NCBI RefSeq assembly: GCF_027409185.1
Contig: NC_084475.1
Span: 17,070,130-17,134,129 of the forward strand
DNA: 64,000 bases
Direction of reading: 5' to 3'
DNA from: Cynocephalus volans
Lineage: Eukaryota; Chordata; Mammalia; Dermoptera; Cynocephalidae
Below the pieces are notes generated by a model. The model ran no database searches, was not told the origin of the DNA, and saw only the letters and a program-made list of their open reading frames with translations. The position numbers were made by a program, and so were the translations under genes. Positions 22,621 through 35,038 of the stretch are shown here, one piece after another (positions within the stretch are counted from its first letter, which is position 1; each line of letters starts with the position of its first letter).

Positions 22621-23009
22621 GGTAAATCTGTCTTTGCCAGGGACAGGAGGAACCGCCTTTGCTGCTTAATGAAGTCCTATAGGCTGGCTTGGCTTGAAGG
22701 GAGAGAAACTCCTTCTGTTCAAACAAGTTCACCTTCCTTTGCTTTGTCTCTGAAGCCAGTTTCCGACTGTCGTGCTTTGTGAGAAGCACACACACATTGT
22801 GTGCGACCTCACTTTCACCAGGGCACTTGCCTCCCGACTCGTATAAGTGGGAAGAGCAGTATCACCCTGGTGGTAGTATTGTGACGACGCCAGGAGGTGA
22901 CCATGGCGGGTACCCAGCACACGTTCACCATTGCCGTCCAGCCTCGCCTGCTCCCCCTCTGAAGTCATGATTGTTCCAGCAATGACCAGCTCATACGAGG
23001 GCTCCCTCT

Positions 23010-23180
23010 CAGCCAGGCCCTGTGCAATGCCTCGCAGCCACTAATGTAACCCCACTGCCACTCTAGGAGCTGGGCACTGTTACCCATCCCATTTCACAGT
23101 TGAAGAAACTGCCTCTGCAAGCGAGCAGCTGGCCTGAGATCACGGAGTGAGCCACTGGCTGAGGGGTCTGCATCCAACTG
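23010..23180 (-). repeat. MIR SINE, minus strand
   Basis: GTTACCCATCCCATTTCACA, GTTGAAGAAACTG and GAGCAGCTGGCCTGAGATCA correspond to reversed MIR. The rest of 22,620-24,365 shows no other recognised feature apart from an A tract near 23,250. Confidence 0.6.
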
Positions 23181-24380
23181 ACCCACAGATGGCGTACTCA
23201 CCCGCTGCACAGCAGCACCTCTGAGAAATCATTAACTTTGCCTTGATTAAAAAAAAAAAAAAAAAAAAAACCAACAAACCACCAAACACAAAAAACAACC
23301 CACATAAGTCTTGGGAAAAAATAGCCAACTCAGAGGAGTGATATCAAGACCAGTTGTAGAAAACTAAAAGTTTGGAGAAGCCAGCCCTTCATAAAGTACT
23401 GTGGGTTCATTTAGAAAATATGCTTTCCAGTGTATTGAACTGCACAGCAGTTTTCAAGCAGTAGAGGTGGGAAAGGTGCCACTTGGAGGGACCTGGGTTC
23501 ACTGCTCACACCCAGCAGTGTGCATTTCTCCTAATGCTCAGCTTGCATTTCTGTACCCAGAGCCCTTGGCCTTTATCCATGGCACGCAGAATAAGTGATT
23601 AAACCACCTTCCCCAGGAAAGATGAAAAAGGTGAGAACACGCCTCCAAGCAGCTGAGAGTAATGCAGACAACCGTGGGCTTCCTTTATCCCATGCCATAC
23701 GTTGTAACTCATGGCACCATTCCAGGAGATGGCTGGGAGCAAGGAGAAAAATCTCTCCTAGTACAGATTCAGCTCCCCCCCTTCCTCATCATGTCTAACC
23801 TGTAAGTGCTCATACACTGCCTCTATAAACATTTTCTGAATAGACATGTGTCAAGTCATAACTCTTTGCCCTAACTGGCCCTTTACCCTGAGTTCTCTTA
23901 TGCACTTGGCACGTGCAATTTTATTCCTACATTCTGGCACTTGTTTGCAATGCTAGGCAAATGAGGTACACCGTGGAAAGGGATTTTCTCACCCATAGCA
24001 TTGATTTGACTAAACGGAGTGTCTCTTTCACCTCGCCCTATGTTCTGAAGAAGGTTCTGGCTGTCAGTGTTCTCTGACTTCCACGGGACTTGAAGATCTA
24101 ATTGAGCTCCTGAGCTACTGTGGAAAATCTGTGTCTCTCACCACTTCAGGGGTGGATTGAACTTGGAGATCTTGAGGTGAGCTGGTGGGGACGAGATAAT
24201 CCAGAGGTCTAGTTTCCTGGTTCTCCTGAGAGAACAAGCCCCATGCTGCTGTAGTGTGTGTGCCTAGGCAGAAGGAGAACCAGAGAAATACATGTGTTAG
24301 TGAGACTGACTTTTCAAACATCATCACAATTCTTATGACTGGTAAGATCTACTTTTCTCCCCCTTTGAAACTAAAGCTTT

Positions 24381-24434
24381 TTGTGTATTTTTTTGTTTGT
24401 TTTGGCAGCTGGCTGGTATAGGAATCAAAATAAA
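24381..24434 (-). repeat. Very short SINE fragment with target duplication
   Basis: About 54 bp: T-rich tail then GGCAGCTGGCTGGTATAGGA. Flanked by AACTAAAGCTTTT on both sides (near 24,368 and 24,436), so it is a severely 5'-truncated insertion. Confidence 0.7.
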
Positions 24435-24469
24435 ACTAAAGCTTTTGGCTTTAGTCTTTATACACCAGG

Positions 24470-24900
24470 CAACAGGATGTGTGAGAACTTACATGCAGTG
24501 AAGAGTTGTCAACAGATAATTTTCAGTAAAAGGTAAAATCATGACTCTCAAACAAACAGGAGACATGAAAATATGTTAAAGATTATATTCTACCCAGGAG
24601 AGAACCAGGCAGATGTAACAGCCAATTCAAAAGAGAAGTGCAGAGGCAAAGATTAATTTAGAGTTAGGATTGTTGAAATGAATTACAAGTGGGAACAAAA
24701 CTGGTTTTTCCACAGGGATGAAGGAAATCAGACAGGACAAAATTTGCATGTCTATCAACTACCTACAATTTCAAGTTATAAAATTGCTCAAAGGCAATGG
24801 AAGACTGAAATCAGCTGACCTGGAGGGGTGTCCTCTGCCAATGCACACCTCTCCACCGTGACACTGCAGTTTTGAGTATGCAGCCTTGGAATCACTCTAG
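24470..24900 (-). repeat. Old LTR-like repeat related to 4,740-5,190
   Basis: Shared ordered blocks with 4,740-5,190, including TAAAATCATGACT and GCTCAAAGGCAA. Family not identified. Confidence 0.35.
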
Positions 24901-25299
24901 GTTTGGAATCCTTGACAAGTGTCAGCCACTGGATCACCTCTGCTGTAAGATATATTTGATGACTTAGAGGAATGCTGGATTAAATGGAAACAGGCTGAAC
25001 TTCCTAGAAGTCAGCTTGCTCATAGTATTCCCTTATAATCCTTTTATTTCTGTATGGTCAGTAGTGATGTCCCCTATTTCATTCTTTTTTATTTTTCTTT
25101 TCATTTTTATTATTTTCCCTATTTCATTCTTGATTTTAGTAATTTAGTAATTTGGTCAGTCTAGCTAAAGGATTGTAAATTTTATCGATCTTTTCAAAGA
25201 ACCAATTTTTGGTTTTCTCACTCTTCCCTATTGTTTTTCAATTCTGTATTTATTCTCACTCTAATTTTTATTATTTCCTTCCTTCTGTTACTGAATTAG

Positions 25300-25855
25300 G
25301 CTCTTAGGTCACAATGTCATCAAAATGAACAAAGCACCCGGCAGAATTTAAGGCAAGCAACGCTTGATTAAAAAGAGACAAACATGCATAACGGAGACAA
25401 CAATAGTAATGCTGTCTCCTCGAGAGAAGTTGGGGAAGGGTTCTTAAAGGCAAGCAGTCCCTCAACTGACATCAGTATCTTGTTTTGATCATTTCTGATA
25501 TCTTCACATCGTCATGGGGGGCCCAGGAGGAGTCAGTTCCAGGAGTATACTGTCTGCAACTCCCAAAGGGGCCTCAAGGTTAACCTGTAACTTAGTTTTA
25601 TGATCATAGGGAAAGAAAGAATGGGTAGATAATCATGTTTTAAGTAAAGAACAAGCCTTGGGGAGGTGATTTTGCAACTCAGTGAATATCTGTTCTGTTC
25701 TTAATTTATGTTATTAGGTCGGACCATGGGGTTATCACGTGCCCTGGGCGGTCCCATGACTTATGAGTGGAAAAGTGACATGCTGTTCTCTGCAGGGAAC
25801 ATGGAGTCAGTTTGGCTCACAGGCCTAACCCTAGCCTGTCTCACTTCTACTTGAT
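25300..25855 (-). mobile_element. LTR-like insertion in the old L1
   Basis: Unrelated to L1 and breaking its continuity between CTTCTGTTACTGAATTAGG and TTTAGTTTGCTTTTC. On the minus strand it has the look of a class I LTR. Boundaries are approximate and no clear TSD is seen. Confidence 0.4.
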
Positions 25856-26565
25856 TCAGGTTTAGTTTGCTTTTCTTTTCACTGTTTCTTAAAATGGAAG
25901 GTTAGGTTATTTATTTGAGATATTCCTATATTAATACAGGTTTAAAATTTCCCTTTAAGCACTGCTTTTGCTGTATCCGTATGTTTTGGTATGTTGTGTT
26001 TCACTCCTCTCAAAGTACTTTCTGATTTTCCCTTGTACTTCTTCTCTGACCCACTGGTTATTTAGGGGTGTTGTATAATTTCTACATATTTCTGAACTTT
26101 CCACATTTCTTTCTATGGTTAATTTTTAATTTAATTCCTTGTGGTTGGAGAACATAGCTTGTATGCTTTCAATCCTTTAAAATTGATTGAGGTTTATGGC
26201 CGAGCACAGGGTCTACTCTAAAAAATGTTCTTTGCACGCTTAAAAAGAATGTGTGCTGCTGTTGTTGGGTGGAGTGTTCTACGGATGTCTATCAGAAGAT
26301 TGGTTGACAATCTTCTCCGTCCTTGTCGACTTTCTGCTTCATAGTTCTTTCCACTATTGAAACCATTATTGTGGAAGTGTCCATTTCTCCCTTCAATTCC
26401 GTCAGTTTTTGTTTCGTGTATTTTGGAGGTCTGTTGTTAGGTGTGCATGTGTTTGTGATTGTTATATCTTCTTAATGGAATGACCCTTTTATCATTATAA
26501 AATGTTGGGCTTTATCTCTAGGAGCAATTTTTATCTTAAAGCCTATTTTGTCTGATATTAGTATA

Positions 26566-27214
26566 TGTGGGGGCTAAGGGAAAACTTCCCCTCCAACCCT
26601 CTGATGGTTCTCCGAAAAATCAACTAATAAACAGATTAACATGAAGAAAAGGCATAACAAATTTTATTATTTTAACCTGCTGGGAGGGGGCAACGCACAG
26701 GGGAATCACAAGAGAGTACCTTCCCAATTTTCCAGTGGGGTACAGAAGCTTGTATTTCCATAGGGAAAGGGGAGATGGGGGTGTAGGAGTAAATGATTTT
26801 TAGGGGACCCAATGGGCCTAAAGAACATACAATGACCCAGGACAAAGTCTATTTGGCTGCAGAGCAAACAATGACTGGTAAATGATTCTCTTCAAAATAT
26901 TGAATGAGACCTAAATAGAAGATAATGGTCTGTGACAAAAGCTAGTCCAGGTGTGTTGACAGACTCCAGCCTTCCTTCCTGTGATATGAATCAAGTTAAT
27001 GAAAACTCAGGGAAAGGACCAGATGTAACTCTCTTTTTCCTTGGTGGGTCTGCACTTTAGGCAGATAAAAGACCAGCTTCATCCCATGCTTTGGAGAGAG
27101 ACAGAGGATTAAGAGATGGTGGGATGGGGGAGGTCAGACAGACCTTGAGGCTGCTGCTCTACTCCAGAATGTCAAAGCACTATATCTTGGAGTAACAGCC
27201 TTTGAGCCCCAACA
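26566..27214 (-). mobile_element. LTR-like insertion in the old L1
   Basis: Begins TGTGGGGGCTAAGGGAAAAC and ends CCCCAACA, with TATA/TACA flanks (imperfect 4-bp TSD). AACAAATTTTATTATTTTAA would be a reversed poly(A) region. L1 sequence resumes after it. Confidence 0.5.
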
Positions 27215-27510
27215 TACAGCCATTTCATCTCTCTTACGGTTGTTACATGTGTGATGTAACTTTTCCTTCCTATTACTTTCAACTATGTGTGTCTTAGTAT
27301 CTAATGCATGTCTCCTGTAGACAATATGTAGTTGGATCTTGCTTTTATATCCAGTCTGATAACCTCTGACTTTGGATTATTTAAGCCATTAACATTTAAT
27401 GATATTACTTACATCTGCCATTTTGCTTTTTGTTTTTTATATGGCTCATGATTACTTCATTTCTCTGTTCCTCCCTACCACCTTTTGTCTTAAGTGGATA
27501 TTTCCTTTTC

Positions 27511-27603
27511 TTTTTTTTTTTGGTGCCAGGACAGTACAGGAATTGAACCCTGGCCATTGGTGTTATCAGTACCACACTCTAACCAACCGTGCTAACTGGC
27601 CAA
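27511..27603 (-). repeat. Monomeric tRNA-Ile SINE, minus strand
   Basis: T tract, GGTGCCAGGACAGTACAGGA, GGTGTTATCAGTACCACACT, ending CTAACTGGCCAACC. Confidence 0.87.
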
Positions 27604-27621
27604 CCCTAAGTTTATACTTTC

Positions 27622-27702
27622 TTTTTTTTTTTCTAAGGATCCGAACCCGTGGCCTTGGTGTTATCAGCACCACACTCTCCCGAGTGAGCCACAGGCTGGT
27701 CC
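27622..27702 (-). repeat. Left-arm-only SINE, minus strand
   Basis: GGATCCGAACCCGTGGCCTT ... GAGTGAGCCACAGGCTGG: the left arm of the dimer alone. Flanked by CCCTAAGTTTATACTTTC at 27,604-27,621 and 27,703-27,720. Confidence 0.9.
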
Positions 27703-28490
27703 CCCTAAGTTTATACTTTCTAATGCACCATTTTAATTCCTTGAATGCTTTTAAACTATTTGTTTGCTATTTTCCTGCTGGTTGTGATGGGACTTAAGGG
27801 TACTCCAGGGCTTATAAAATACATCTTAACTTATTAGAATCTACTTCTTAAGGTTTATTGTAACTTAACACCAGTAAGAAATATAAGCTTTACTCCTATA
27901 TAGATTCCTCTTTTTGTGTTATTATTGTTATATATTTTATGTCTATATATGTTACAAACTCAGAAATACATTGTTATAATTATTGTTTTATATTATTGTA
28001 TATCTTTAAAAAACAAAGAAGGGAAAGCACAAGTATATTTATAAAGTTTAAAAAATTAGTCTTATTTACCACATCTTGTTCTCTTTACTTCCTATTGATT
28101 TGCATTACCATATGGTGTTACTTAATTTTTTTCCAGTATAGTTTCATTCTCACTACCTTCCTGTGTGTTGTTATTGTCAAGTATATTAACATTTCTATGT
28201 GTTATAGGCTCAACAATATGATTTTATGGATATCGCTTTATGTAATTCCTTTTTAAATCAGTTAAAAGAATAGAAATAAATACATAAGTACACTGTTCTT
28301 TAGCATTACCTGCATAATTACCTTTACTGTAGCTCTTTGTTTTTTCATATGGATTTGAATTATTGTATGGAGTCAGTTTCCTTCTGCCTGTAGAACTTCT
28401 TCTAGTATTTCTTGTAAGGCAGGCCTGCTAGCGAAGAATTCTCTCAGTTTCTGTTTAATTTGTAATATCTTTATTTTATCTTCATTTTTT

Positions 28491-28654
28491 TTTTTTTTTA
28501 AAAGATGACCGGTAAGGGGATCTTAACCCTTGGCTTGGTGTTGTCAGCACCACGCTCAACCAGTGAGCGAACCGGCCATCCGTATATGGGATCCGAACCC
28601 GAGGCCTTGGTGTTCTCAGCACTGCACTCTCCCGAGTGAGCCACGGGCCGGCCC
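28491..28654 (-). repeat. Dimeric tRNA-Ile SINE, minus strand
   Basis: Both arms reversed, flanked by TTATCTTCATTTTT (28,476-28,490 and 28,655-28,668). Inserted in the old L1 ORF1 region. Confidence 0.92.
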
Positions 28655-29132
28655 TTATCTTCATTTTTAATAATAGCTTGGATAGCTTGGCCCGATAGAG
28701 CATTTTTGGTTGACAACAGTTTTCCCCCAGCACGTTGTATATATTGCTCCACTGTCTTCTGGCCTCCATTGTTTCTGAAGAGAAATCAGCTGTTAACCTT
28801 ATTGTAAACACTTGCATCTGATTGGTTTTTCTCTTGCTGCTGTTAAGATTTTTGTCCATCTTCAGCTTTCAACATTTTGACTTTGTGGTGTCTGGGTGTG
28901 GAATTCTTTGCGTTTATCCTATTTGGAGTTTGTTGAGCTTCTTCGATGTGTGTGTTCACGTTTTTCAACAAATTTGGTAAGTTTTCAGGCATTCTTTCTT
29001 TGAATACTTTTTTCTCTCTGCTCCTTCTGTATCCTTTCCCATTATGCATATGTTGGTGTGCTTAATGGTGTTTCACATTTGAGTCTCTATTCATTTTCTC
29101 TCATTATTTTTTCTTTGAGTTCTTCAATATAT

Positions 29133-29237
29133 TTTTATTTATTTATTTAGGTGGCAGGCTGGTATGGGGATCCAAACCCTAGACCTTGGTGTTATAACAC
29201 TGCATTCTAATGAATGGTTTTAACTGGCCAGCCCTGT
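29133..29237 (-). repeat. Monomeric tRNA-Ile SINE, minus strand
   Basis: TTTATTTATTTA tail, GGCAGGCTGGTATGGGGATC, CTAGACCTTGGTGTTATAAC, ending AACTGGCCAGCCC. Confidence 0.88.
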
Positions 29238-29482
29238 GTTCTTCATATTGTATAACCTTTATTAATCTATCCTCATATTGGCTGATTCTTTCTTCTGCCA
29301 ACTCAGATCTACCATTGAGCCTCTGTAGTGAATTTTACATTTTAATTATTTAGTTTTCAACTCCAGAATTTTTATTTGGTGTTTTAAAAAATGATTTCTA
29401 TCTGTATATTAACATTCTCTACTTCATGAGTCCTTGTTTTCATACTTTCCAATTTAATTCTTTAAACATAGTTTTCTTTGAG

Positions 29483-29678
29483 GGCCGGCCCATTGCTCAC
29501 TTGGGAGAGTGCGGTGCTGATAACACCAAGGCCAAGGGTTCGGATTCCTATATAGGGATGGTGGTTGGCTCGTTTGGGAGAGCGTGGAGCTGACAACACC
29601 AAGTCAAGGGTTAAGATCCCCTTACCGGCCATCTTTAAAAATAAGTAAGTAAATAAATAAATAATAAATAAATAAACA
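29483..29678 (+). repeat. Dimeric tRNA-Ile SINE
   Basis: GGGCCGGCCCATTGCTCACT start, both arms, AAATAAATAAAT tail, imperfect flanks AGTTTTCTTTGA / AGTTTCCTTTGA. Confidence 0.9.
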
Positions 29679-30444
29679 GTTTCCTTTGATTTTTAAAATA
29701 TATTTACAATAGCTGCTTTGAAGTCTTTGTGAAATGTGTTCAACATATTTCAAAAGCACTTTCAATTGTCTGATTTTTTTTTTCCTGTGTATGGGTCACA
29801 CTTTCTTATTTCTTTGCATATCTTGTAGTTTTTTGTTGAAAACCAGACATTTTAGGTAATATATTGTAGCAACTCTAGATACTGAATCCCCACTTACCCT
29901 GGGGCTTGTTGTCATTAACTGTTTCTTATTTGGGCATTTGTTTATTTAATTCTGAACTAATTCTGTAAAATCTATTTTCTGGTTTATGTGCGGAGTATGC
30001 TGCTTCTGATGACTGCTGAGATTCTTACCTGCTGTTTCTGGTGTGGAATTTCCACCCTACAAGAGGGGTCTGGGTGGGAGAAAGGGGCCCCAGTCCTCTT
30101 GGCCATACCTGCATGGAATAGAGATTTTGCAACATGGACCTGGGAGGGATGAGAGATACCAGTGACCTGCCCCTCTTGGGGTGAAACTGAAGCCCTAGAC
30201 CAGGAGGTAGGGCAGAGGGAGCCTCCATCTTCTTGGCCACATCTGCCTGGGGCAGAAGATGGTAGTAGGTTGTGATTCAAATGCCACAGACTCTGTTTAT
30301 TCTCACTGAAATTCGGTAGTTCTTTTTTTCCTCCATTTGCAGTATGCCCTTAGGACAATTACACATTTTTTAAATTTAAATAATTTTCATCTTTAAATGG
30401 TTGTTTTTCTGGAGAAAGTGTCTGCTGAGTTCCTCACACTGCCA

Positions 30445-32005
30445 TTCTAGATAGATTTTCTTACCTTTTGTGGGGGCCTAGTAAAAGTATAAAAGGAGAC
30501 CCACATTTCATATATTTTAACATTTTAAAGTTATAAATCAAATTTACAGTAAAAAATGTTTCAATGAAGCTGAAATTTAAATTTTTATTCTGAAAATGTA
30601 ATTAAATCTTATTTAAGTATTTTTATAAAAATGAATTTTTTTTTTTTTAATAAAAATGAATCCACAGTTTTAGTGTTCAATGTCCATGTAGTTACCAACA
30701 CAAAAAAAATCCATCTAGTTACCAACACATTTCATGCATGTTCTATGTAGATCTAATTTATCCAATTTAAAAGCAATATGAGAGTTGTTTATTATTGCAA
30801 AAAATTCCTTAGAACTGTTGTAAATATCATGCTGCTTTGGGAGTACCTCCAGGATCAGGAATTGGAAGCAACAAAATGAACAATCAACACAGGTGCAGAA
30901 ATGTGTCTTGTTATGTGAGAATCAACTGTATTTCTGCTCTTCGAAAAAGGAATTGTCAAGTTAATGAGTTAGTCCTTTCTCTTATCTAAGCAACTGTGCT
31001 GCTTAAATTTTCCTCACACTTCGAGGCAGTGCTTCAAATCTTTATAGTATACAGACAGTGTCAGCTTTGATTCTGAAAACACAGGGTAAGAGATATGGAG
31101 AAGCTTTTCTCTGGGGCCTGAACAGTGTTTGTCTTAAAAGTATATGTTGAAGGTTATAGGTCAGGCTGGCCAGCACTGAGCACCAGACCCAAGTAACACA
31201 GGTGCCTATTGTTCTTTAGGAATTTTGCATTTGTATGTTTGTGACATGGGGCCTTCTAAGGTGTGGGGTTAAGGGAAGGGGCTCTTGTCCAAGTATAAAA
31301 GTGATATTGTTCTATACTCCTCATTGGCCAGTTTTTCCATTTTTCTAGCTACAGTGCCCCTGCTTCCTAAAACCACAATATTTGTCCTTGTTACAGGCTC
31401 AACTGGCATACCTATTTTTTTAGAAGTTTCTCACAGTCACACAAAGGCCGGTAAAAAGAAAAAAATAGAACTTTACTTTATGGCTCTGTTGTTTAATGAG
31501 ATAGATGATTAAGGGTGCCCCAGGCAAGGATTCAGTATTAAGTTATCTTTCCAGTATTTCTTCTATACAGAATGTTCTGCCCCCAGATGGTCATGGTCAG
31601 CAGGTGTAGTCACCTTGGAAGACTGAGTCTGGATCAGATGGCCTGTTGAAATTCCTTTGGGATGCTACCGCAGTTCTTCTTTGAGACAGAAAGGTCAGGC
31701 GGGACCTAATTGACTTATTTGACATTTCTACAGTCTCTGGATATAACCGCAGTATTTCTTGTTCTCCTAAGACTCCAATAATGACAAAAGAACCTAGTTC
31801 ATTTTCTAAGATTATAGGACTTCCTGGGACGTGGTAAGTCATTTAACCTTCCCATGTACTCTCTGTTTAGAGGAATTAGTTGGATAGAAAGGTGGGTGTA
31901 CATCACAGCCCAGTATCATGGTAACAAGTGCTATCTAAAAGAAATATGACACGAAATCAAAGCTTTCACTTGTGAATTAATTCATTTTACATTCATTAAG
32001 AGATT
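30445..32005. other. Intergenic stretch without recognised feature
   Basis: AT-rich and low in coding potential. I recognise no gene or clear repeat. Confidence 0.4.
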
Positions 32006-32009
32006 CCAG

Positions 32010-32085
32010 GGCTGGCTGGTTAGCTCAGTTGATTACAGCATGGTGTTATAACAAGATCAAAAGTTCAGATCCTGGGCGTGGGTGG
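32010..32085 (+). repeat. Partial monomeric SINE
   Basis: GGGCTGGCTGGTTAGCTCAG, TGGTGTTATAACAAGATC, AGTTCAGATCCTGG; the 3' end is degraded. Confidence 0.75.
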
Positions 32086-32299
32086 TGTCTTCATTTGTGA
32101 AAGCGCCCATGTCACATAAAACTGGTTAAATGAATTTATGACTTTCTCTTGCTAACCTGTTTTTTGTTAGAGGAGTGTTGGCCATGGGCCTTATGATGGG
32201 TGAGGAAAAGTACCACACTTTCCCACCCCCACAATTTCTGGTGTCCAACAGGGCTGCTGAGACACCTGACTCACTCTGGAGCCTGTAGATGAGATCCTG

Positions 32300-32760
32300 G
32301 GATGACTGACAAAAAGCCAGCAAAGGAAAGTTATGAAAAACCTCCTCCTGGGCTTGTTGAGGAAGAAGAGACAAGCCTGGAGGCTGTATACCAGAGGTAC
32401 CAGGCAACGAACAGTTACAACCAGGCAATTACAAATGGTATGGTCACCAAGCAGGGGACGAAGAATGCCCTTTCTTCATGAAAGGCAACCAAAGTTAGAA
32501 CAGTTCAGTGGAGCATGTGAGGACCCCATGTAAGACATCAGAGGAGAGAAGAAAAGGCATGGAAGGACGTAAGGGTACTGCAGTTAAATCAACCTCTGGA
32601 GGATTCCATTGCAGATGAAGATGGGAGCAGCTCCAGTTCCTTGGAACGTAAAGAGAGACACAAGAAGGAAAAAACCATAAGAGAAGGAAGAAAGGAAAGA
32701 AAAAGAAGAAACAGAAGAATGAGTCTTCTGAGGCAGCTCTGACTCAGAGACAAGGCTTGT
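32300..32760 (+). pseudogene. RP9 pseudogene: Processed pseudogene of RP9
   Basis: Broken reading frames match RP9 (PIM1-associated protein, spliceosome-linked) in order: ESYEKPPPGL, then CIPEVPGNE, then YGHQAGDEECPFFMKGNQ, then LEQF..EDPM, then a Ser-rich and Lys-rich tail. These parts come from several exons of the parent gene but lie next to each other, so this is a retrocopy. An internal deletion removes the segment between PGNE and YGH. An in-frame TAG follows GNQ, and several frameshifts and stops lie downstream. The start is truncated. No clear poly(A) tail is seen, so the 3' limit is uncertain. Confidence 0.85.
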
Positions 32761-33164
32761 TCAGCACCGTCTTCTCAGAAGCCCAGCATTGTGACCAAGC
32801 CCAGGGGAAGACACAATGGGAGAGGAAAAGGACAGAGACCTGGGAGGAGGGCATCTGGCATCACAGCTGCGACTTTTCGCTGCCAGGGGGTGGTGGGGTG
32901 TCTCCTCCTGTGCTGGCTCTGGACAGAGGCTGATTGCAGGCAGGACAGTGGGTTTGTTGTCCTCCTCCCTGCTGGTCGCTTGAGTCTGTGATTCCCTTGA
33001 CAAGCCTCCTGCAGGGTGGCAGGAAGAGGGATGCTGGAAGCTCTTGCAAACACTGCCGTGGCTCCTGCCCTCCACAGTGGGGCAACTTGGCCCCCACAGA
33101 CTGCAGGCTTGACTCTTCTCTGTTGTCGAGAATAACAAAATCTCATTATTTATTTTTTTTTTTA

Positions 33165-33215
33165 AAAAGGTTCAGATCCCTGTACCGGCCAGCTGCTAAA
33201 AGAAAAAGAAAGATT
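33165..33215 (+). repeat. 3' fragment of a SINE
   Basis: GGTTCAGATCCCTGTACCGG CCAGCTGCTAAAAG, preceded by a T tract. Only the B-box half remains. Confidence 0.65.
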
Positions 33216-33549
33216 CCTGTATGCTGTCCTCCTGGGGTAAGGATTGTAGCTAGTGTGTAAATGTATGACAGAAAACATACAGGCCACTAGGCCACATAGG
33301 AGGGACACTAGCATTAGTAAAAGGTTCCCCATCCAGTGTTCCCAGTATGGCTAGTGAGGACCATGGAATAACATGGGACGTGAAATTCAAGCAGGAAAAC
33401 TACCCTGGCCACACCTAGCCACTAGTACCCAGCAGGGAAGGGTCGGCCACACTGCACTCCCACCAGCCTGCAGTGTTAATGACCATCATGCTGACATACC
33501 TTTGTGGGGAGGTTTTCTGGGTTAGCAGGAGATTTAGTTTTAGTGATAG

Positions 33550-34250
33550 TGATGTCAGAGGTAGGATCAGGGGGCCTGACAGTCAGCCTCAACCCACTGA
33601 ATCCTCTTACCAGGTTCTTGACTCCGCCACAGGAAAGAATTCAAGGGCAGAGTCACAGTAGAAAGTGAGAACAAGTTTAATAAAATAGATAAGAAATACA
33701 GGTTTCATGGAGAGAGTGCAGCACAGCTCCAGAGACTGAGCAGGGCCCATACCAAGTTTAACACAAAAGTAAGTTCAGTCTAAACAAAAGCCAGAAAAAC
33801 ATACTTAAAGTTCAGTACAAAGTGTGCTGGCTCAAGAGAATGAGCAGCCGCTGCTGAAAGTAAGTCAGATATAAAGTAAAGTACACACACCTCAGCCAGC
33901 AAAGTGCAGGCTGCCTCCGGGAAAGTGAGCAACAACCCTGCCTTTGGCTGGGATTTGGCTTTTATAGTTTCTCTATCTAATGAATATTCAATTAATGGGG
34001 TGGTTCCCAGTTGTAGGCAACAGAATGTTCTGTGCTCTCTATTGAGCATGCCCAGCCACTACATTGGCTAAGCCAGCCCCCTGTTGTCTCATTTTCCCCA
34101 TGTTGGTGCTAAGAATAGGTCGAACTGGCAATAGTAGCTTTCCTCCAGGTCAGAGCTCAGAGGAGGGGACCTGAGACCTCAGGAAGTGGCTGGAAACCCA
34201 GAAGCATGTCCTGAAACCTGAGCCCAGGGAGACTGAGCAATCCTGTATCA
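33550..34250 (-). mobile_element. Solo LTR, class I ERV family, copy 2
   Basis: TG...CA ends with a 4-bp duplication ATAG at 33,546-33,549 and 34,251-34,254. The same family as 1,801-2,582, sharing the reversed GAAAGAATTCAAGGGCAGAG and GGCTTTTATAGTTTCTCTAT (TATA) blocks. Confidence 0.85.
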
Positions 34251-34257
34251 ATAGTTC

Positions 34258-34480
34258 CTCAACAACAGGCACTGTGGGTGCTGCAGACACAGTGATGAAC
34301 CAAAGAGAGCAGTCCTGCCCTCCTTGAGGTGAGCTTCTAGAACAGACAGAAAAAAGTCAATTAAACAGGTACAATTCGTGCTGTGCAGAGAAATGAAGGG
34401 CAGAGTAAGGGCTGTGATCAGGGAGGGTCTCTCCGACAAGGTAACCAGGTAAAAGAGGGAAGCAAGCCATGAGAGACACA
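34258..34480 (-). repeat. L2-like 3' fragment
   Basis: CAGGCACTGTGGGTGCTGCA and CCTCCTTGAGGTGAGCTTCTA resemble reversed L2. Confidence 0.5.
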
Positions 34481-34652
34481 TGGTCAGAGATGGGCTAGGC
34501 CTACAGAAAGAGGCGTGCAAGGCCCTGTGTCAGGGGCATGCCTGGTGCTTTCTGAGACCAATACAAAGGCCAGTGAGTCTAGCACTGAATGAACAAAGGG
34601 AAGGAGGGTGGGGGTAACCTGGGCTGGGGCACAGAACTGAAAAGCAAAACCT

Positions 34653-34795
34653 CCGGCTGGCCAGTTGGCTCAGTTGGTTAGAGGGCAGTGTTATAACACC
34701 AAGATCAAGGGTTTGGATTCTGCCCACCCCCACCCCCAAAGGGTTTGGATCCCAGTACTGGCTAGCCACCAAAGCAAAAAAAGGAAAGAAAATCT
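34653..34795 (+). repeat. Monomeric SINE with internal duplication
   Basis: CGGCTGGCCAGTTGGCTCAG start. The B-box phrase GGGTTTGGAT occurs twice, separated by a CCCACCCCCA insertion. Ends CTAGCCACC plus an A-rich tail. Confidence 0.85.
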
Positions 34796-34878
34796 CCTCT
34801 CAACCCAGAAAACCTCTCCACAAAGGTGGAAGAGAAAGAAAATCTTATTATTGAATAAGCATTAAGCCAGAAAGTGGA

Positions 34879-35038
34879 GCTGGCCCCACTGCTCACTCGG
34901 GAGAGTGTGGTGCTGATAGTGCCGAGGCCGCGGGTTTGGATCCTGTATGGGGATGGCCGGTTAGCTCACAGGCTGAGTGTGGTGCTGACAACACCGTGCC
35001 GAGGGTTGCGATCCCCTTAATGGTAAAAAAAAAAAAAA
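34879..35038 (+). repeat. Dimeric tRNA-Ile SINE
   Basis: AGCTGGCCCCACTGCTCACT start, right arm with CACAGGCTGAGTGTGGTGCT, A tail. The region 35,040-35,560 after it shows nothing recognised. Confidence 0.88.

Larger units (their letters stand above)
25025..30440 (-). mobile_element. Old L1, minus strand, with several later insertions
   Basis: Reversed ORF2 phrases run from about 25,030 (AATTTTATCGATCTTTTCAA, CACTGGTTATTTAGGGGTGT) to 27,450 (GTAGACAATATGTAGTTGGA). ORF1 follows at about 28,660-29,050: its minus-strand translation includes TIRLTADFSSETMEAR, like the ORF1p C terminus. The 5' side reaches about 30,440. It is interrupted by LTR-like sequences (25,300-25,855; 26,566-27,214) and SINEs. 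The frames are dead. Confidence 0.7.
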
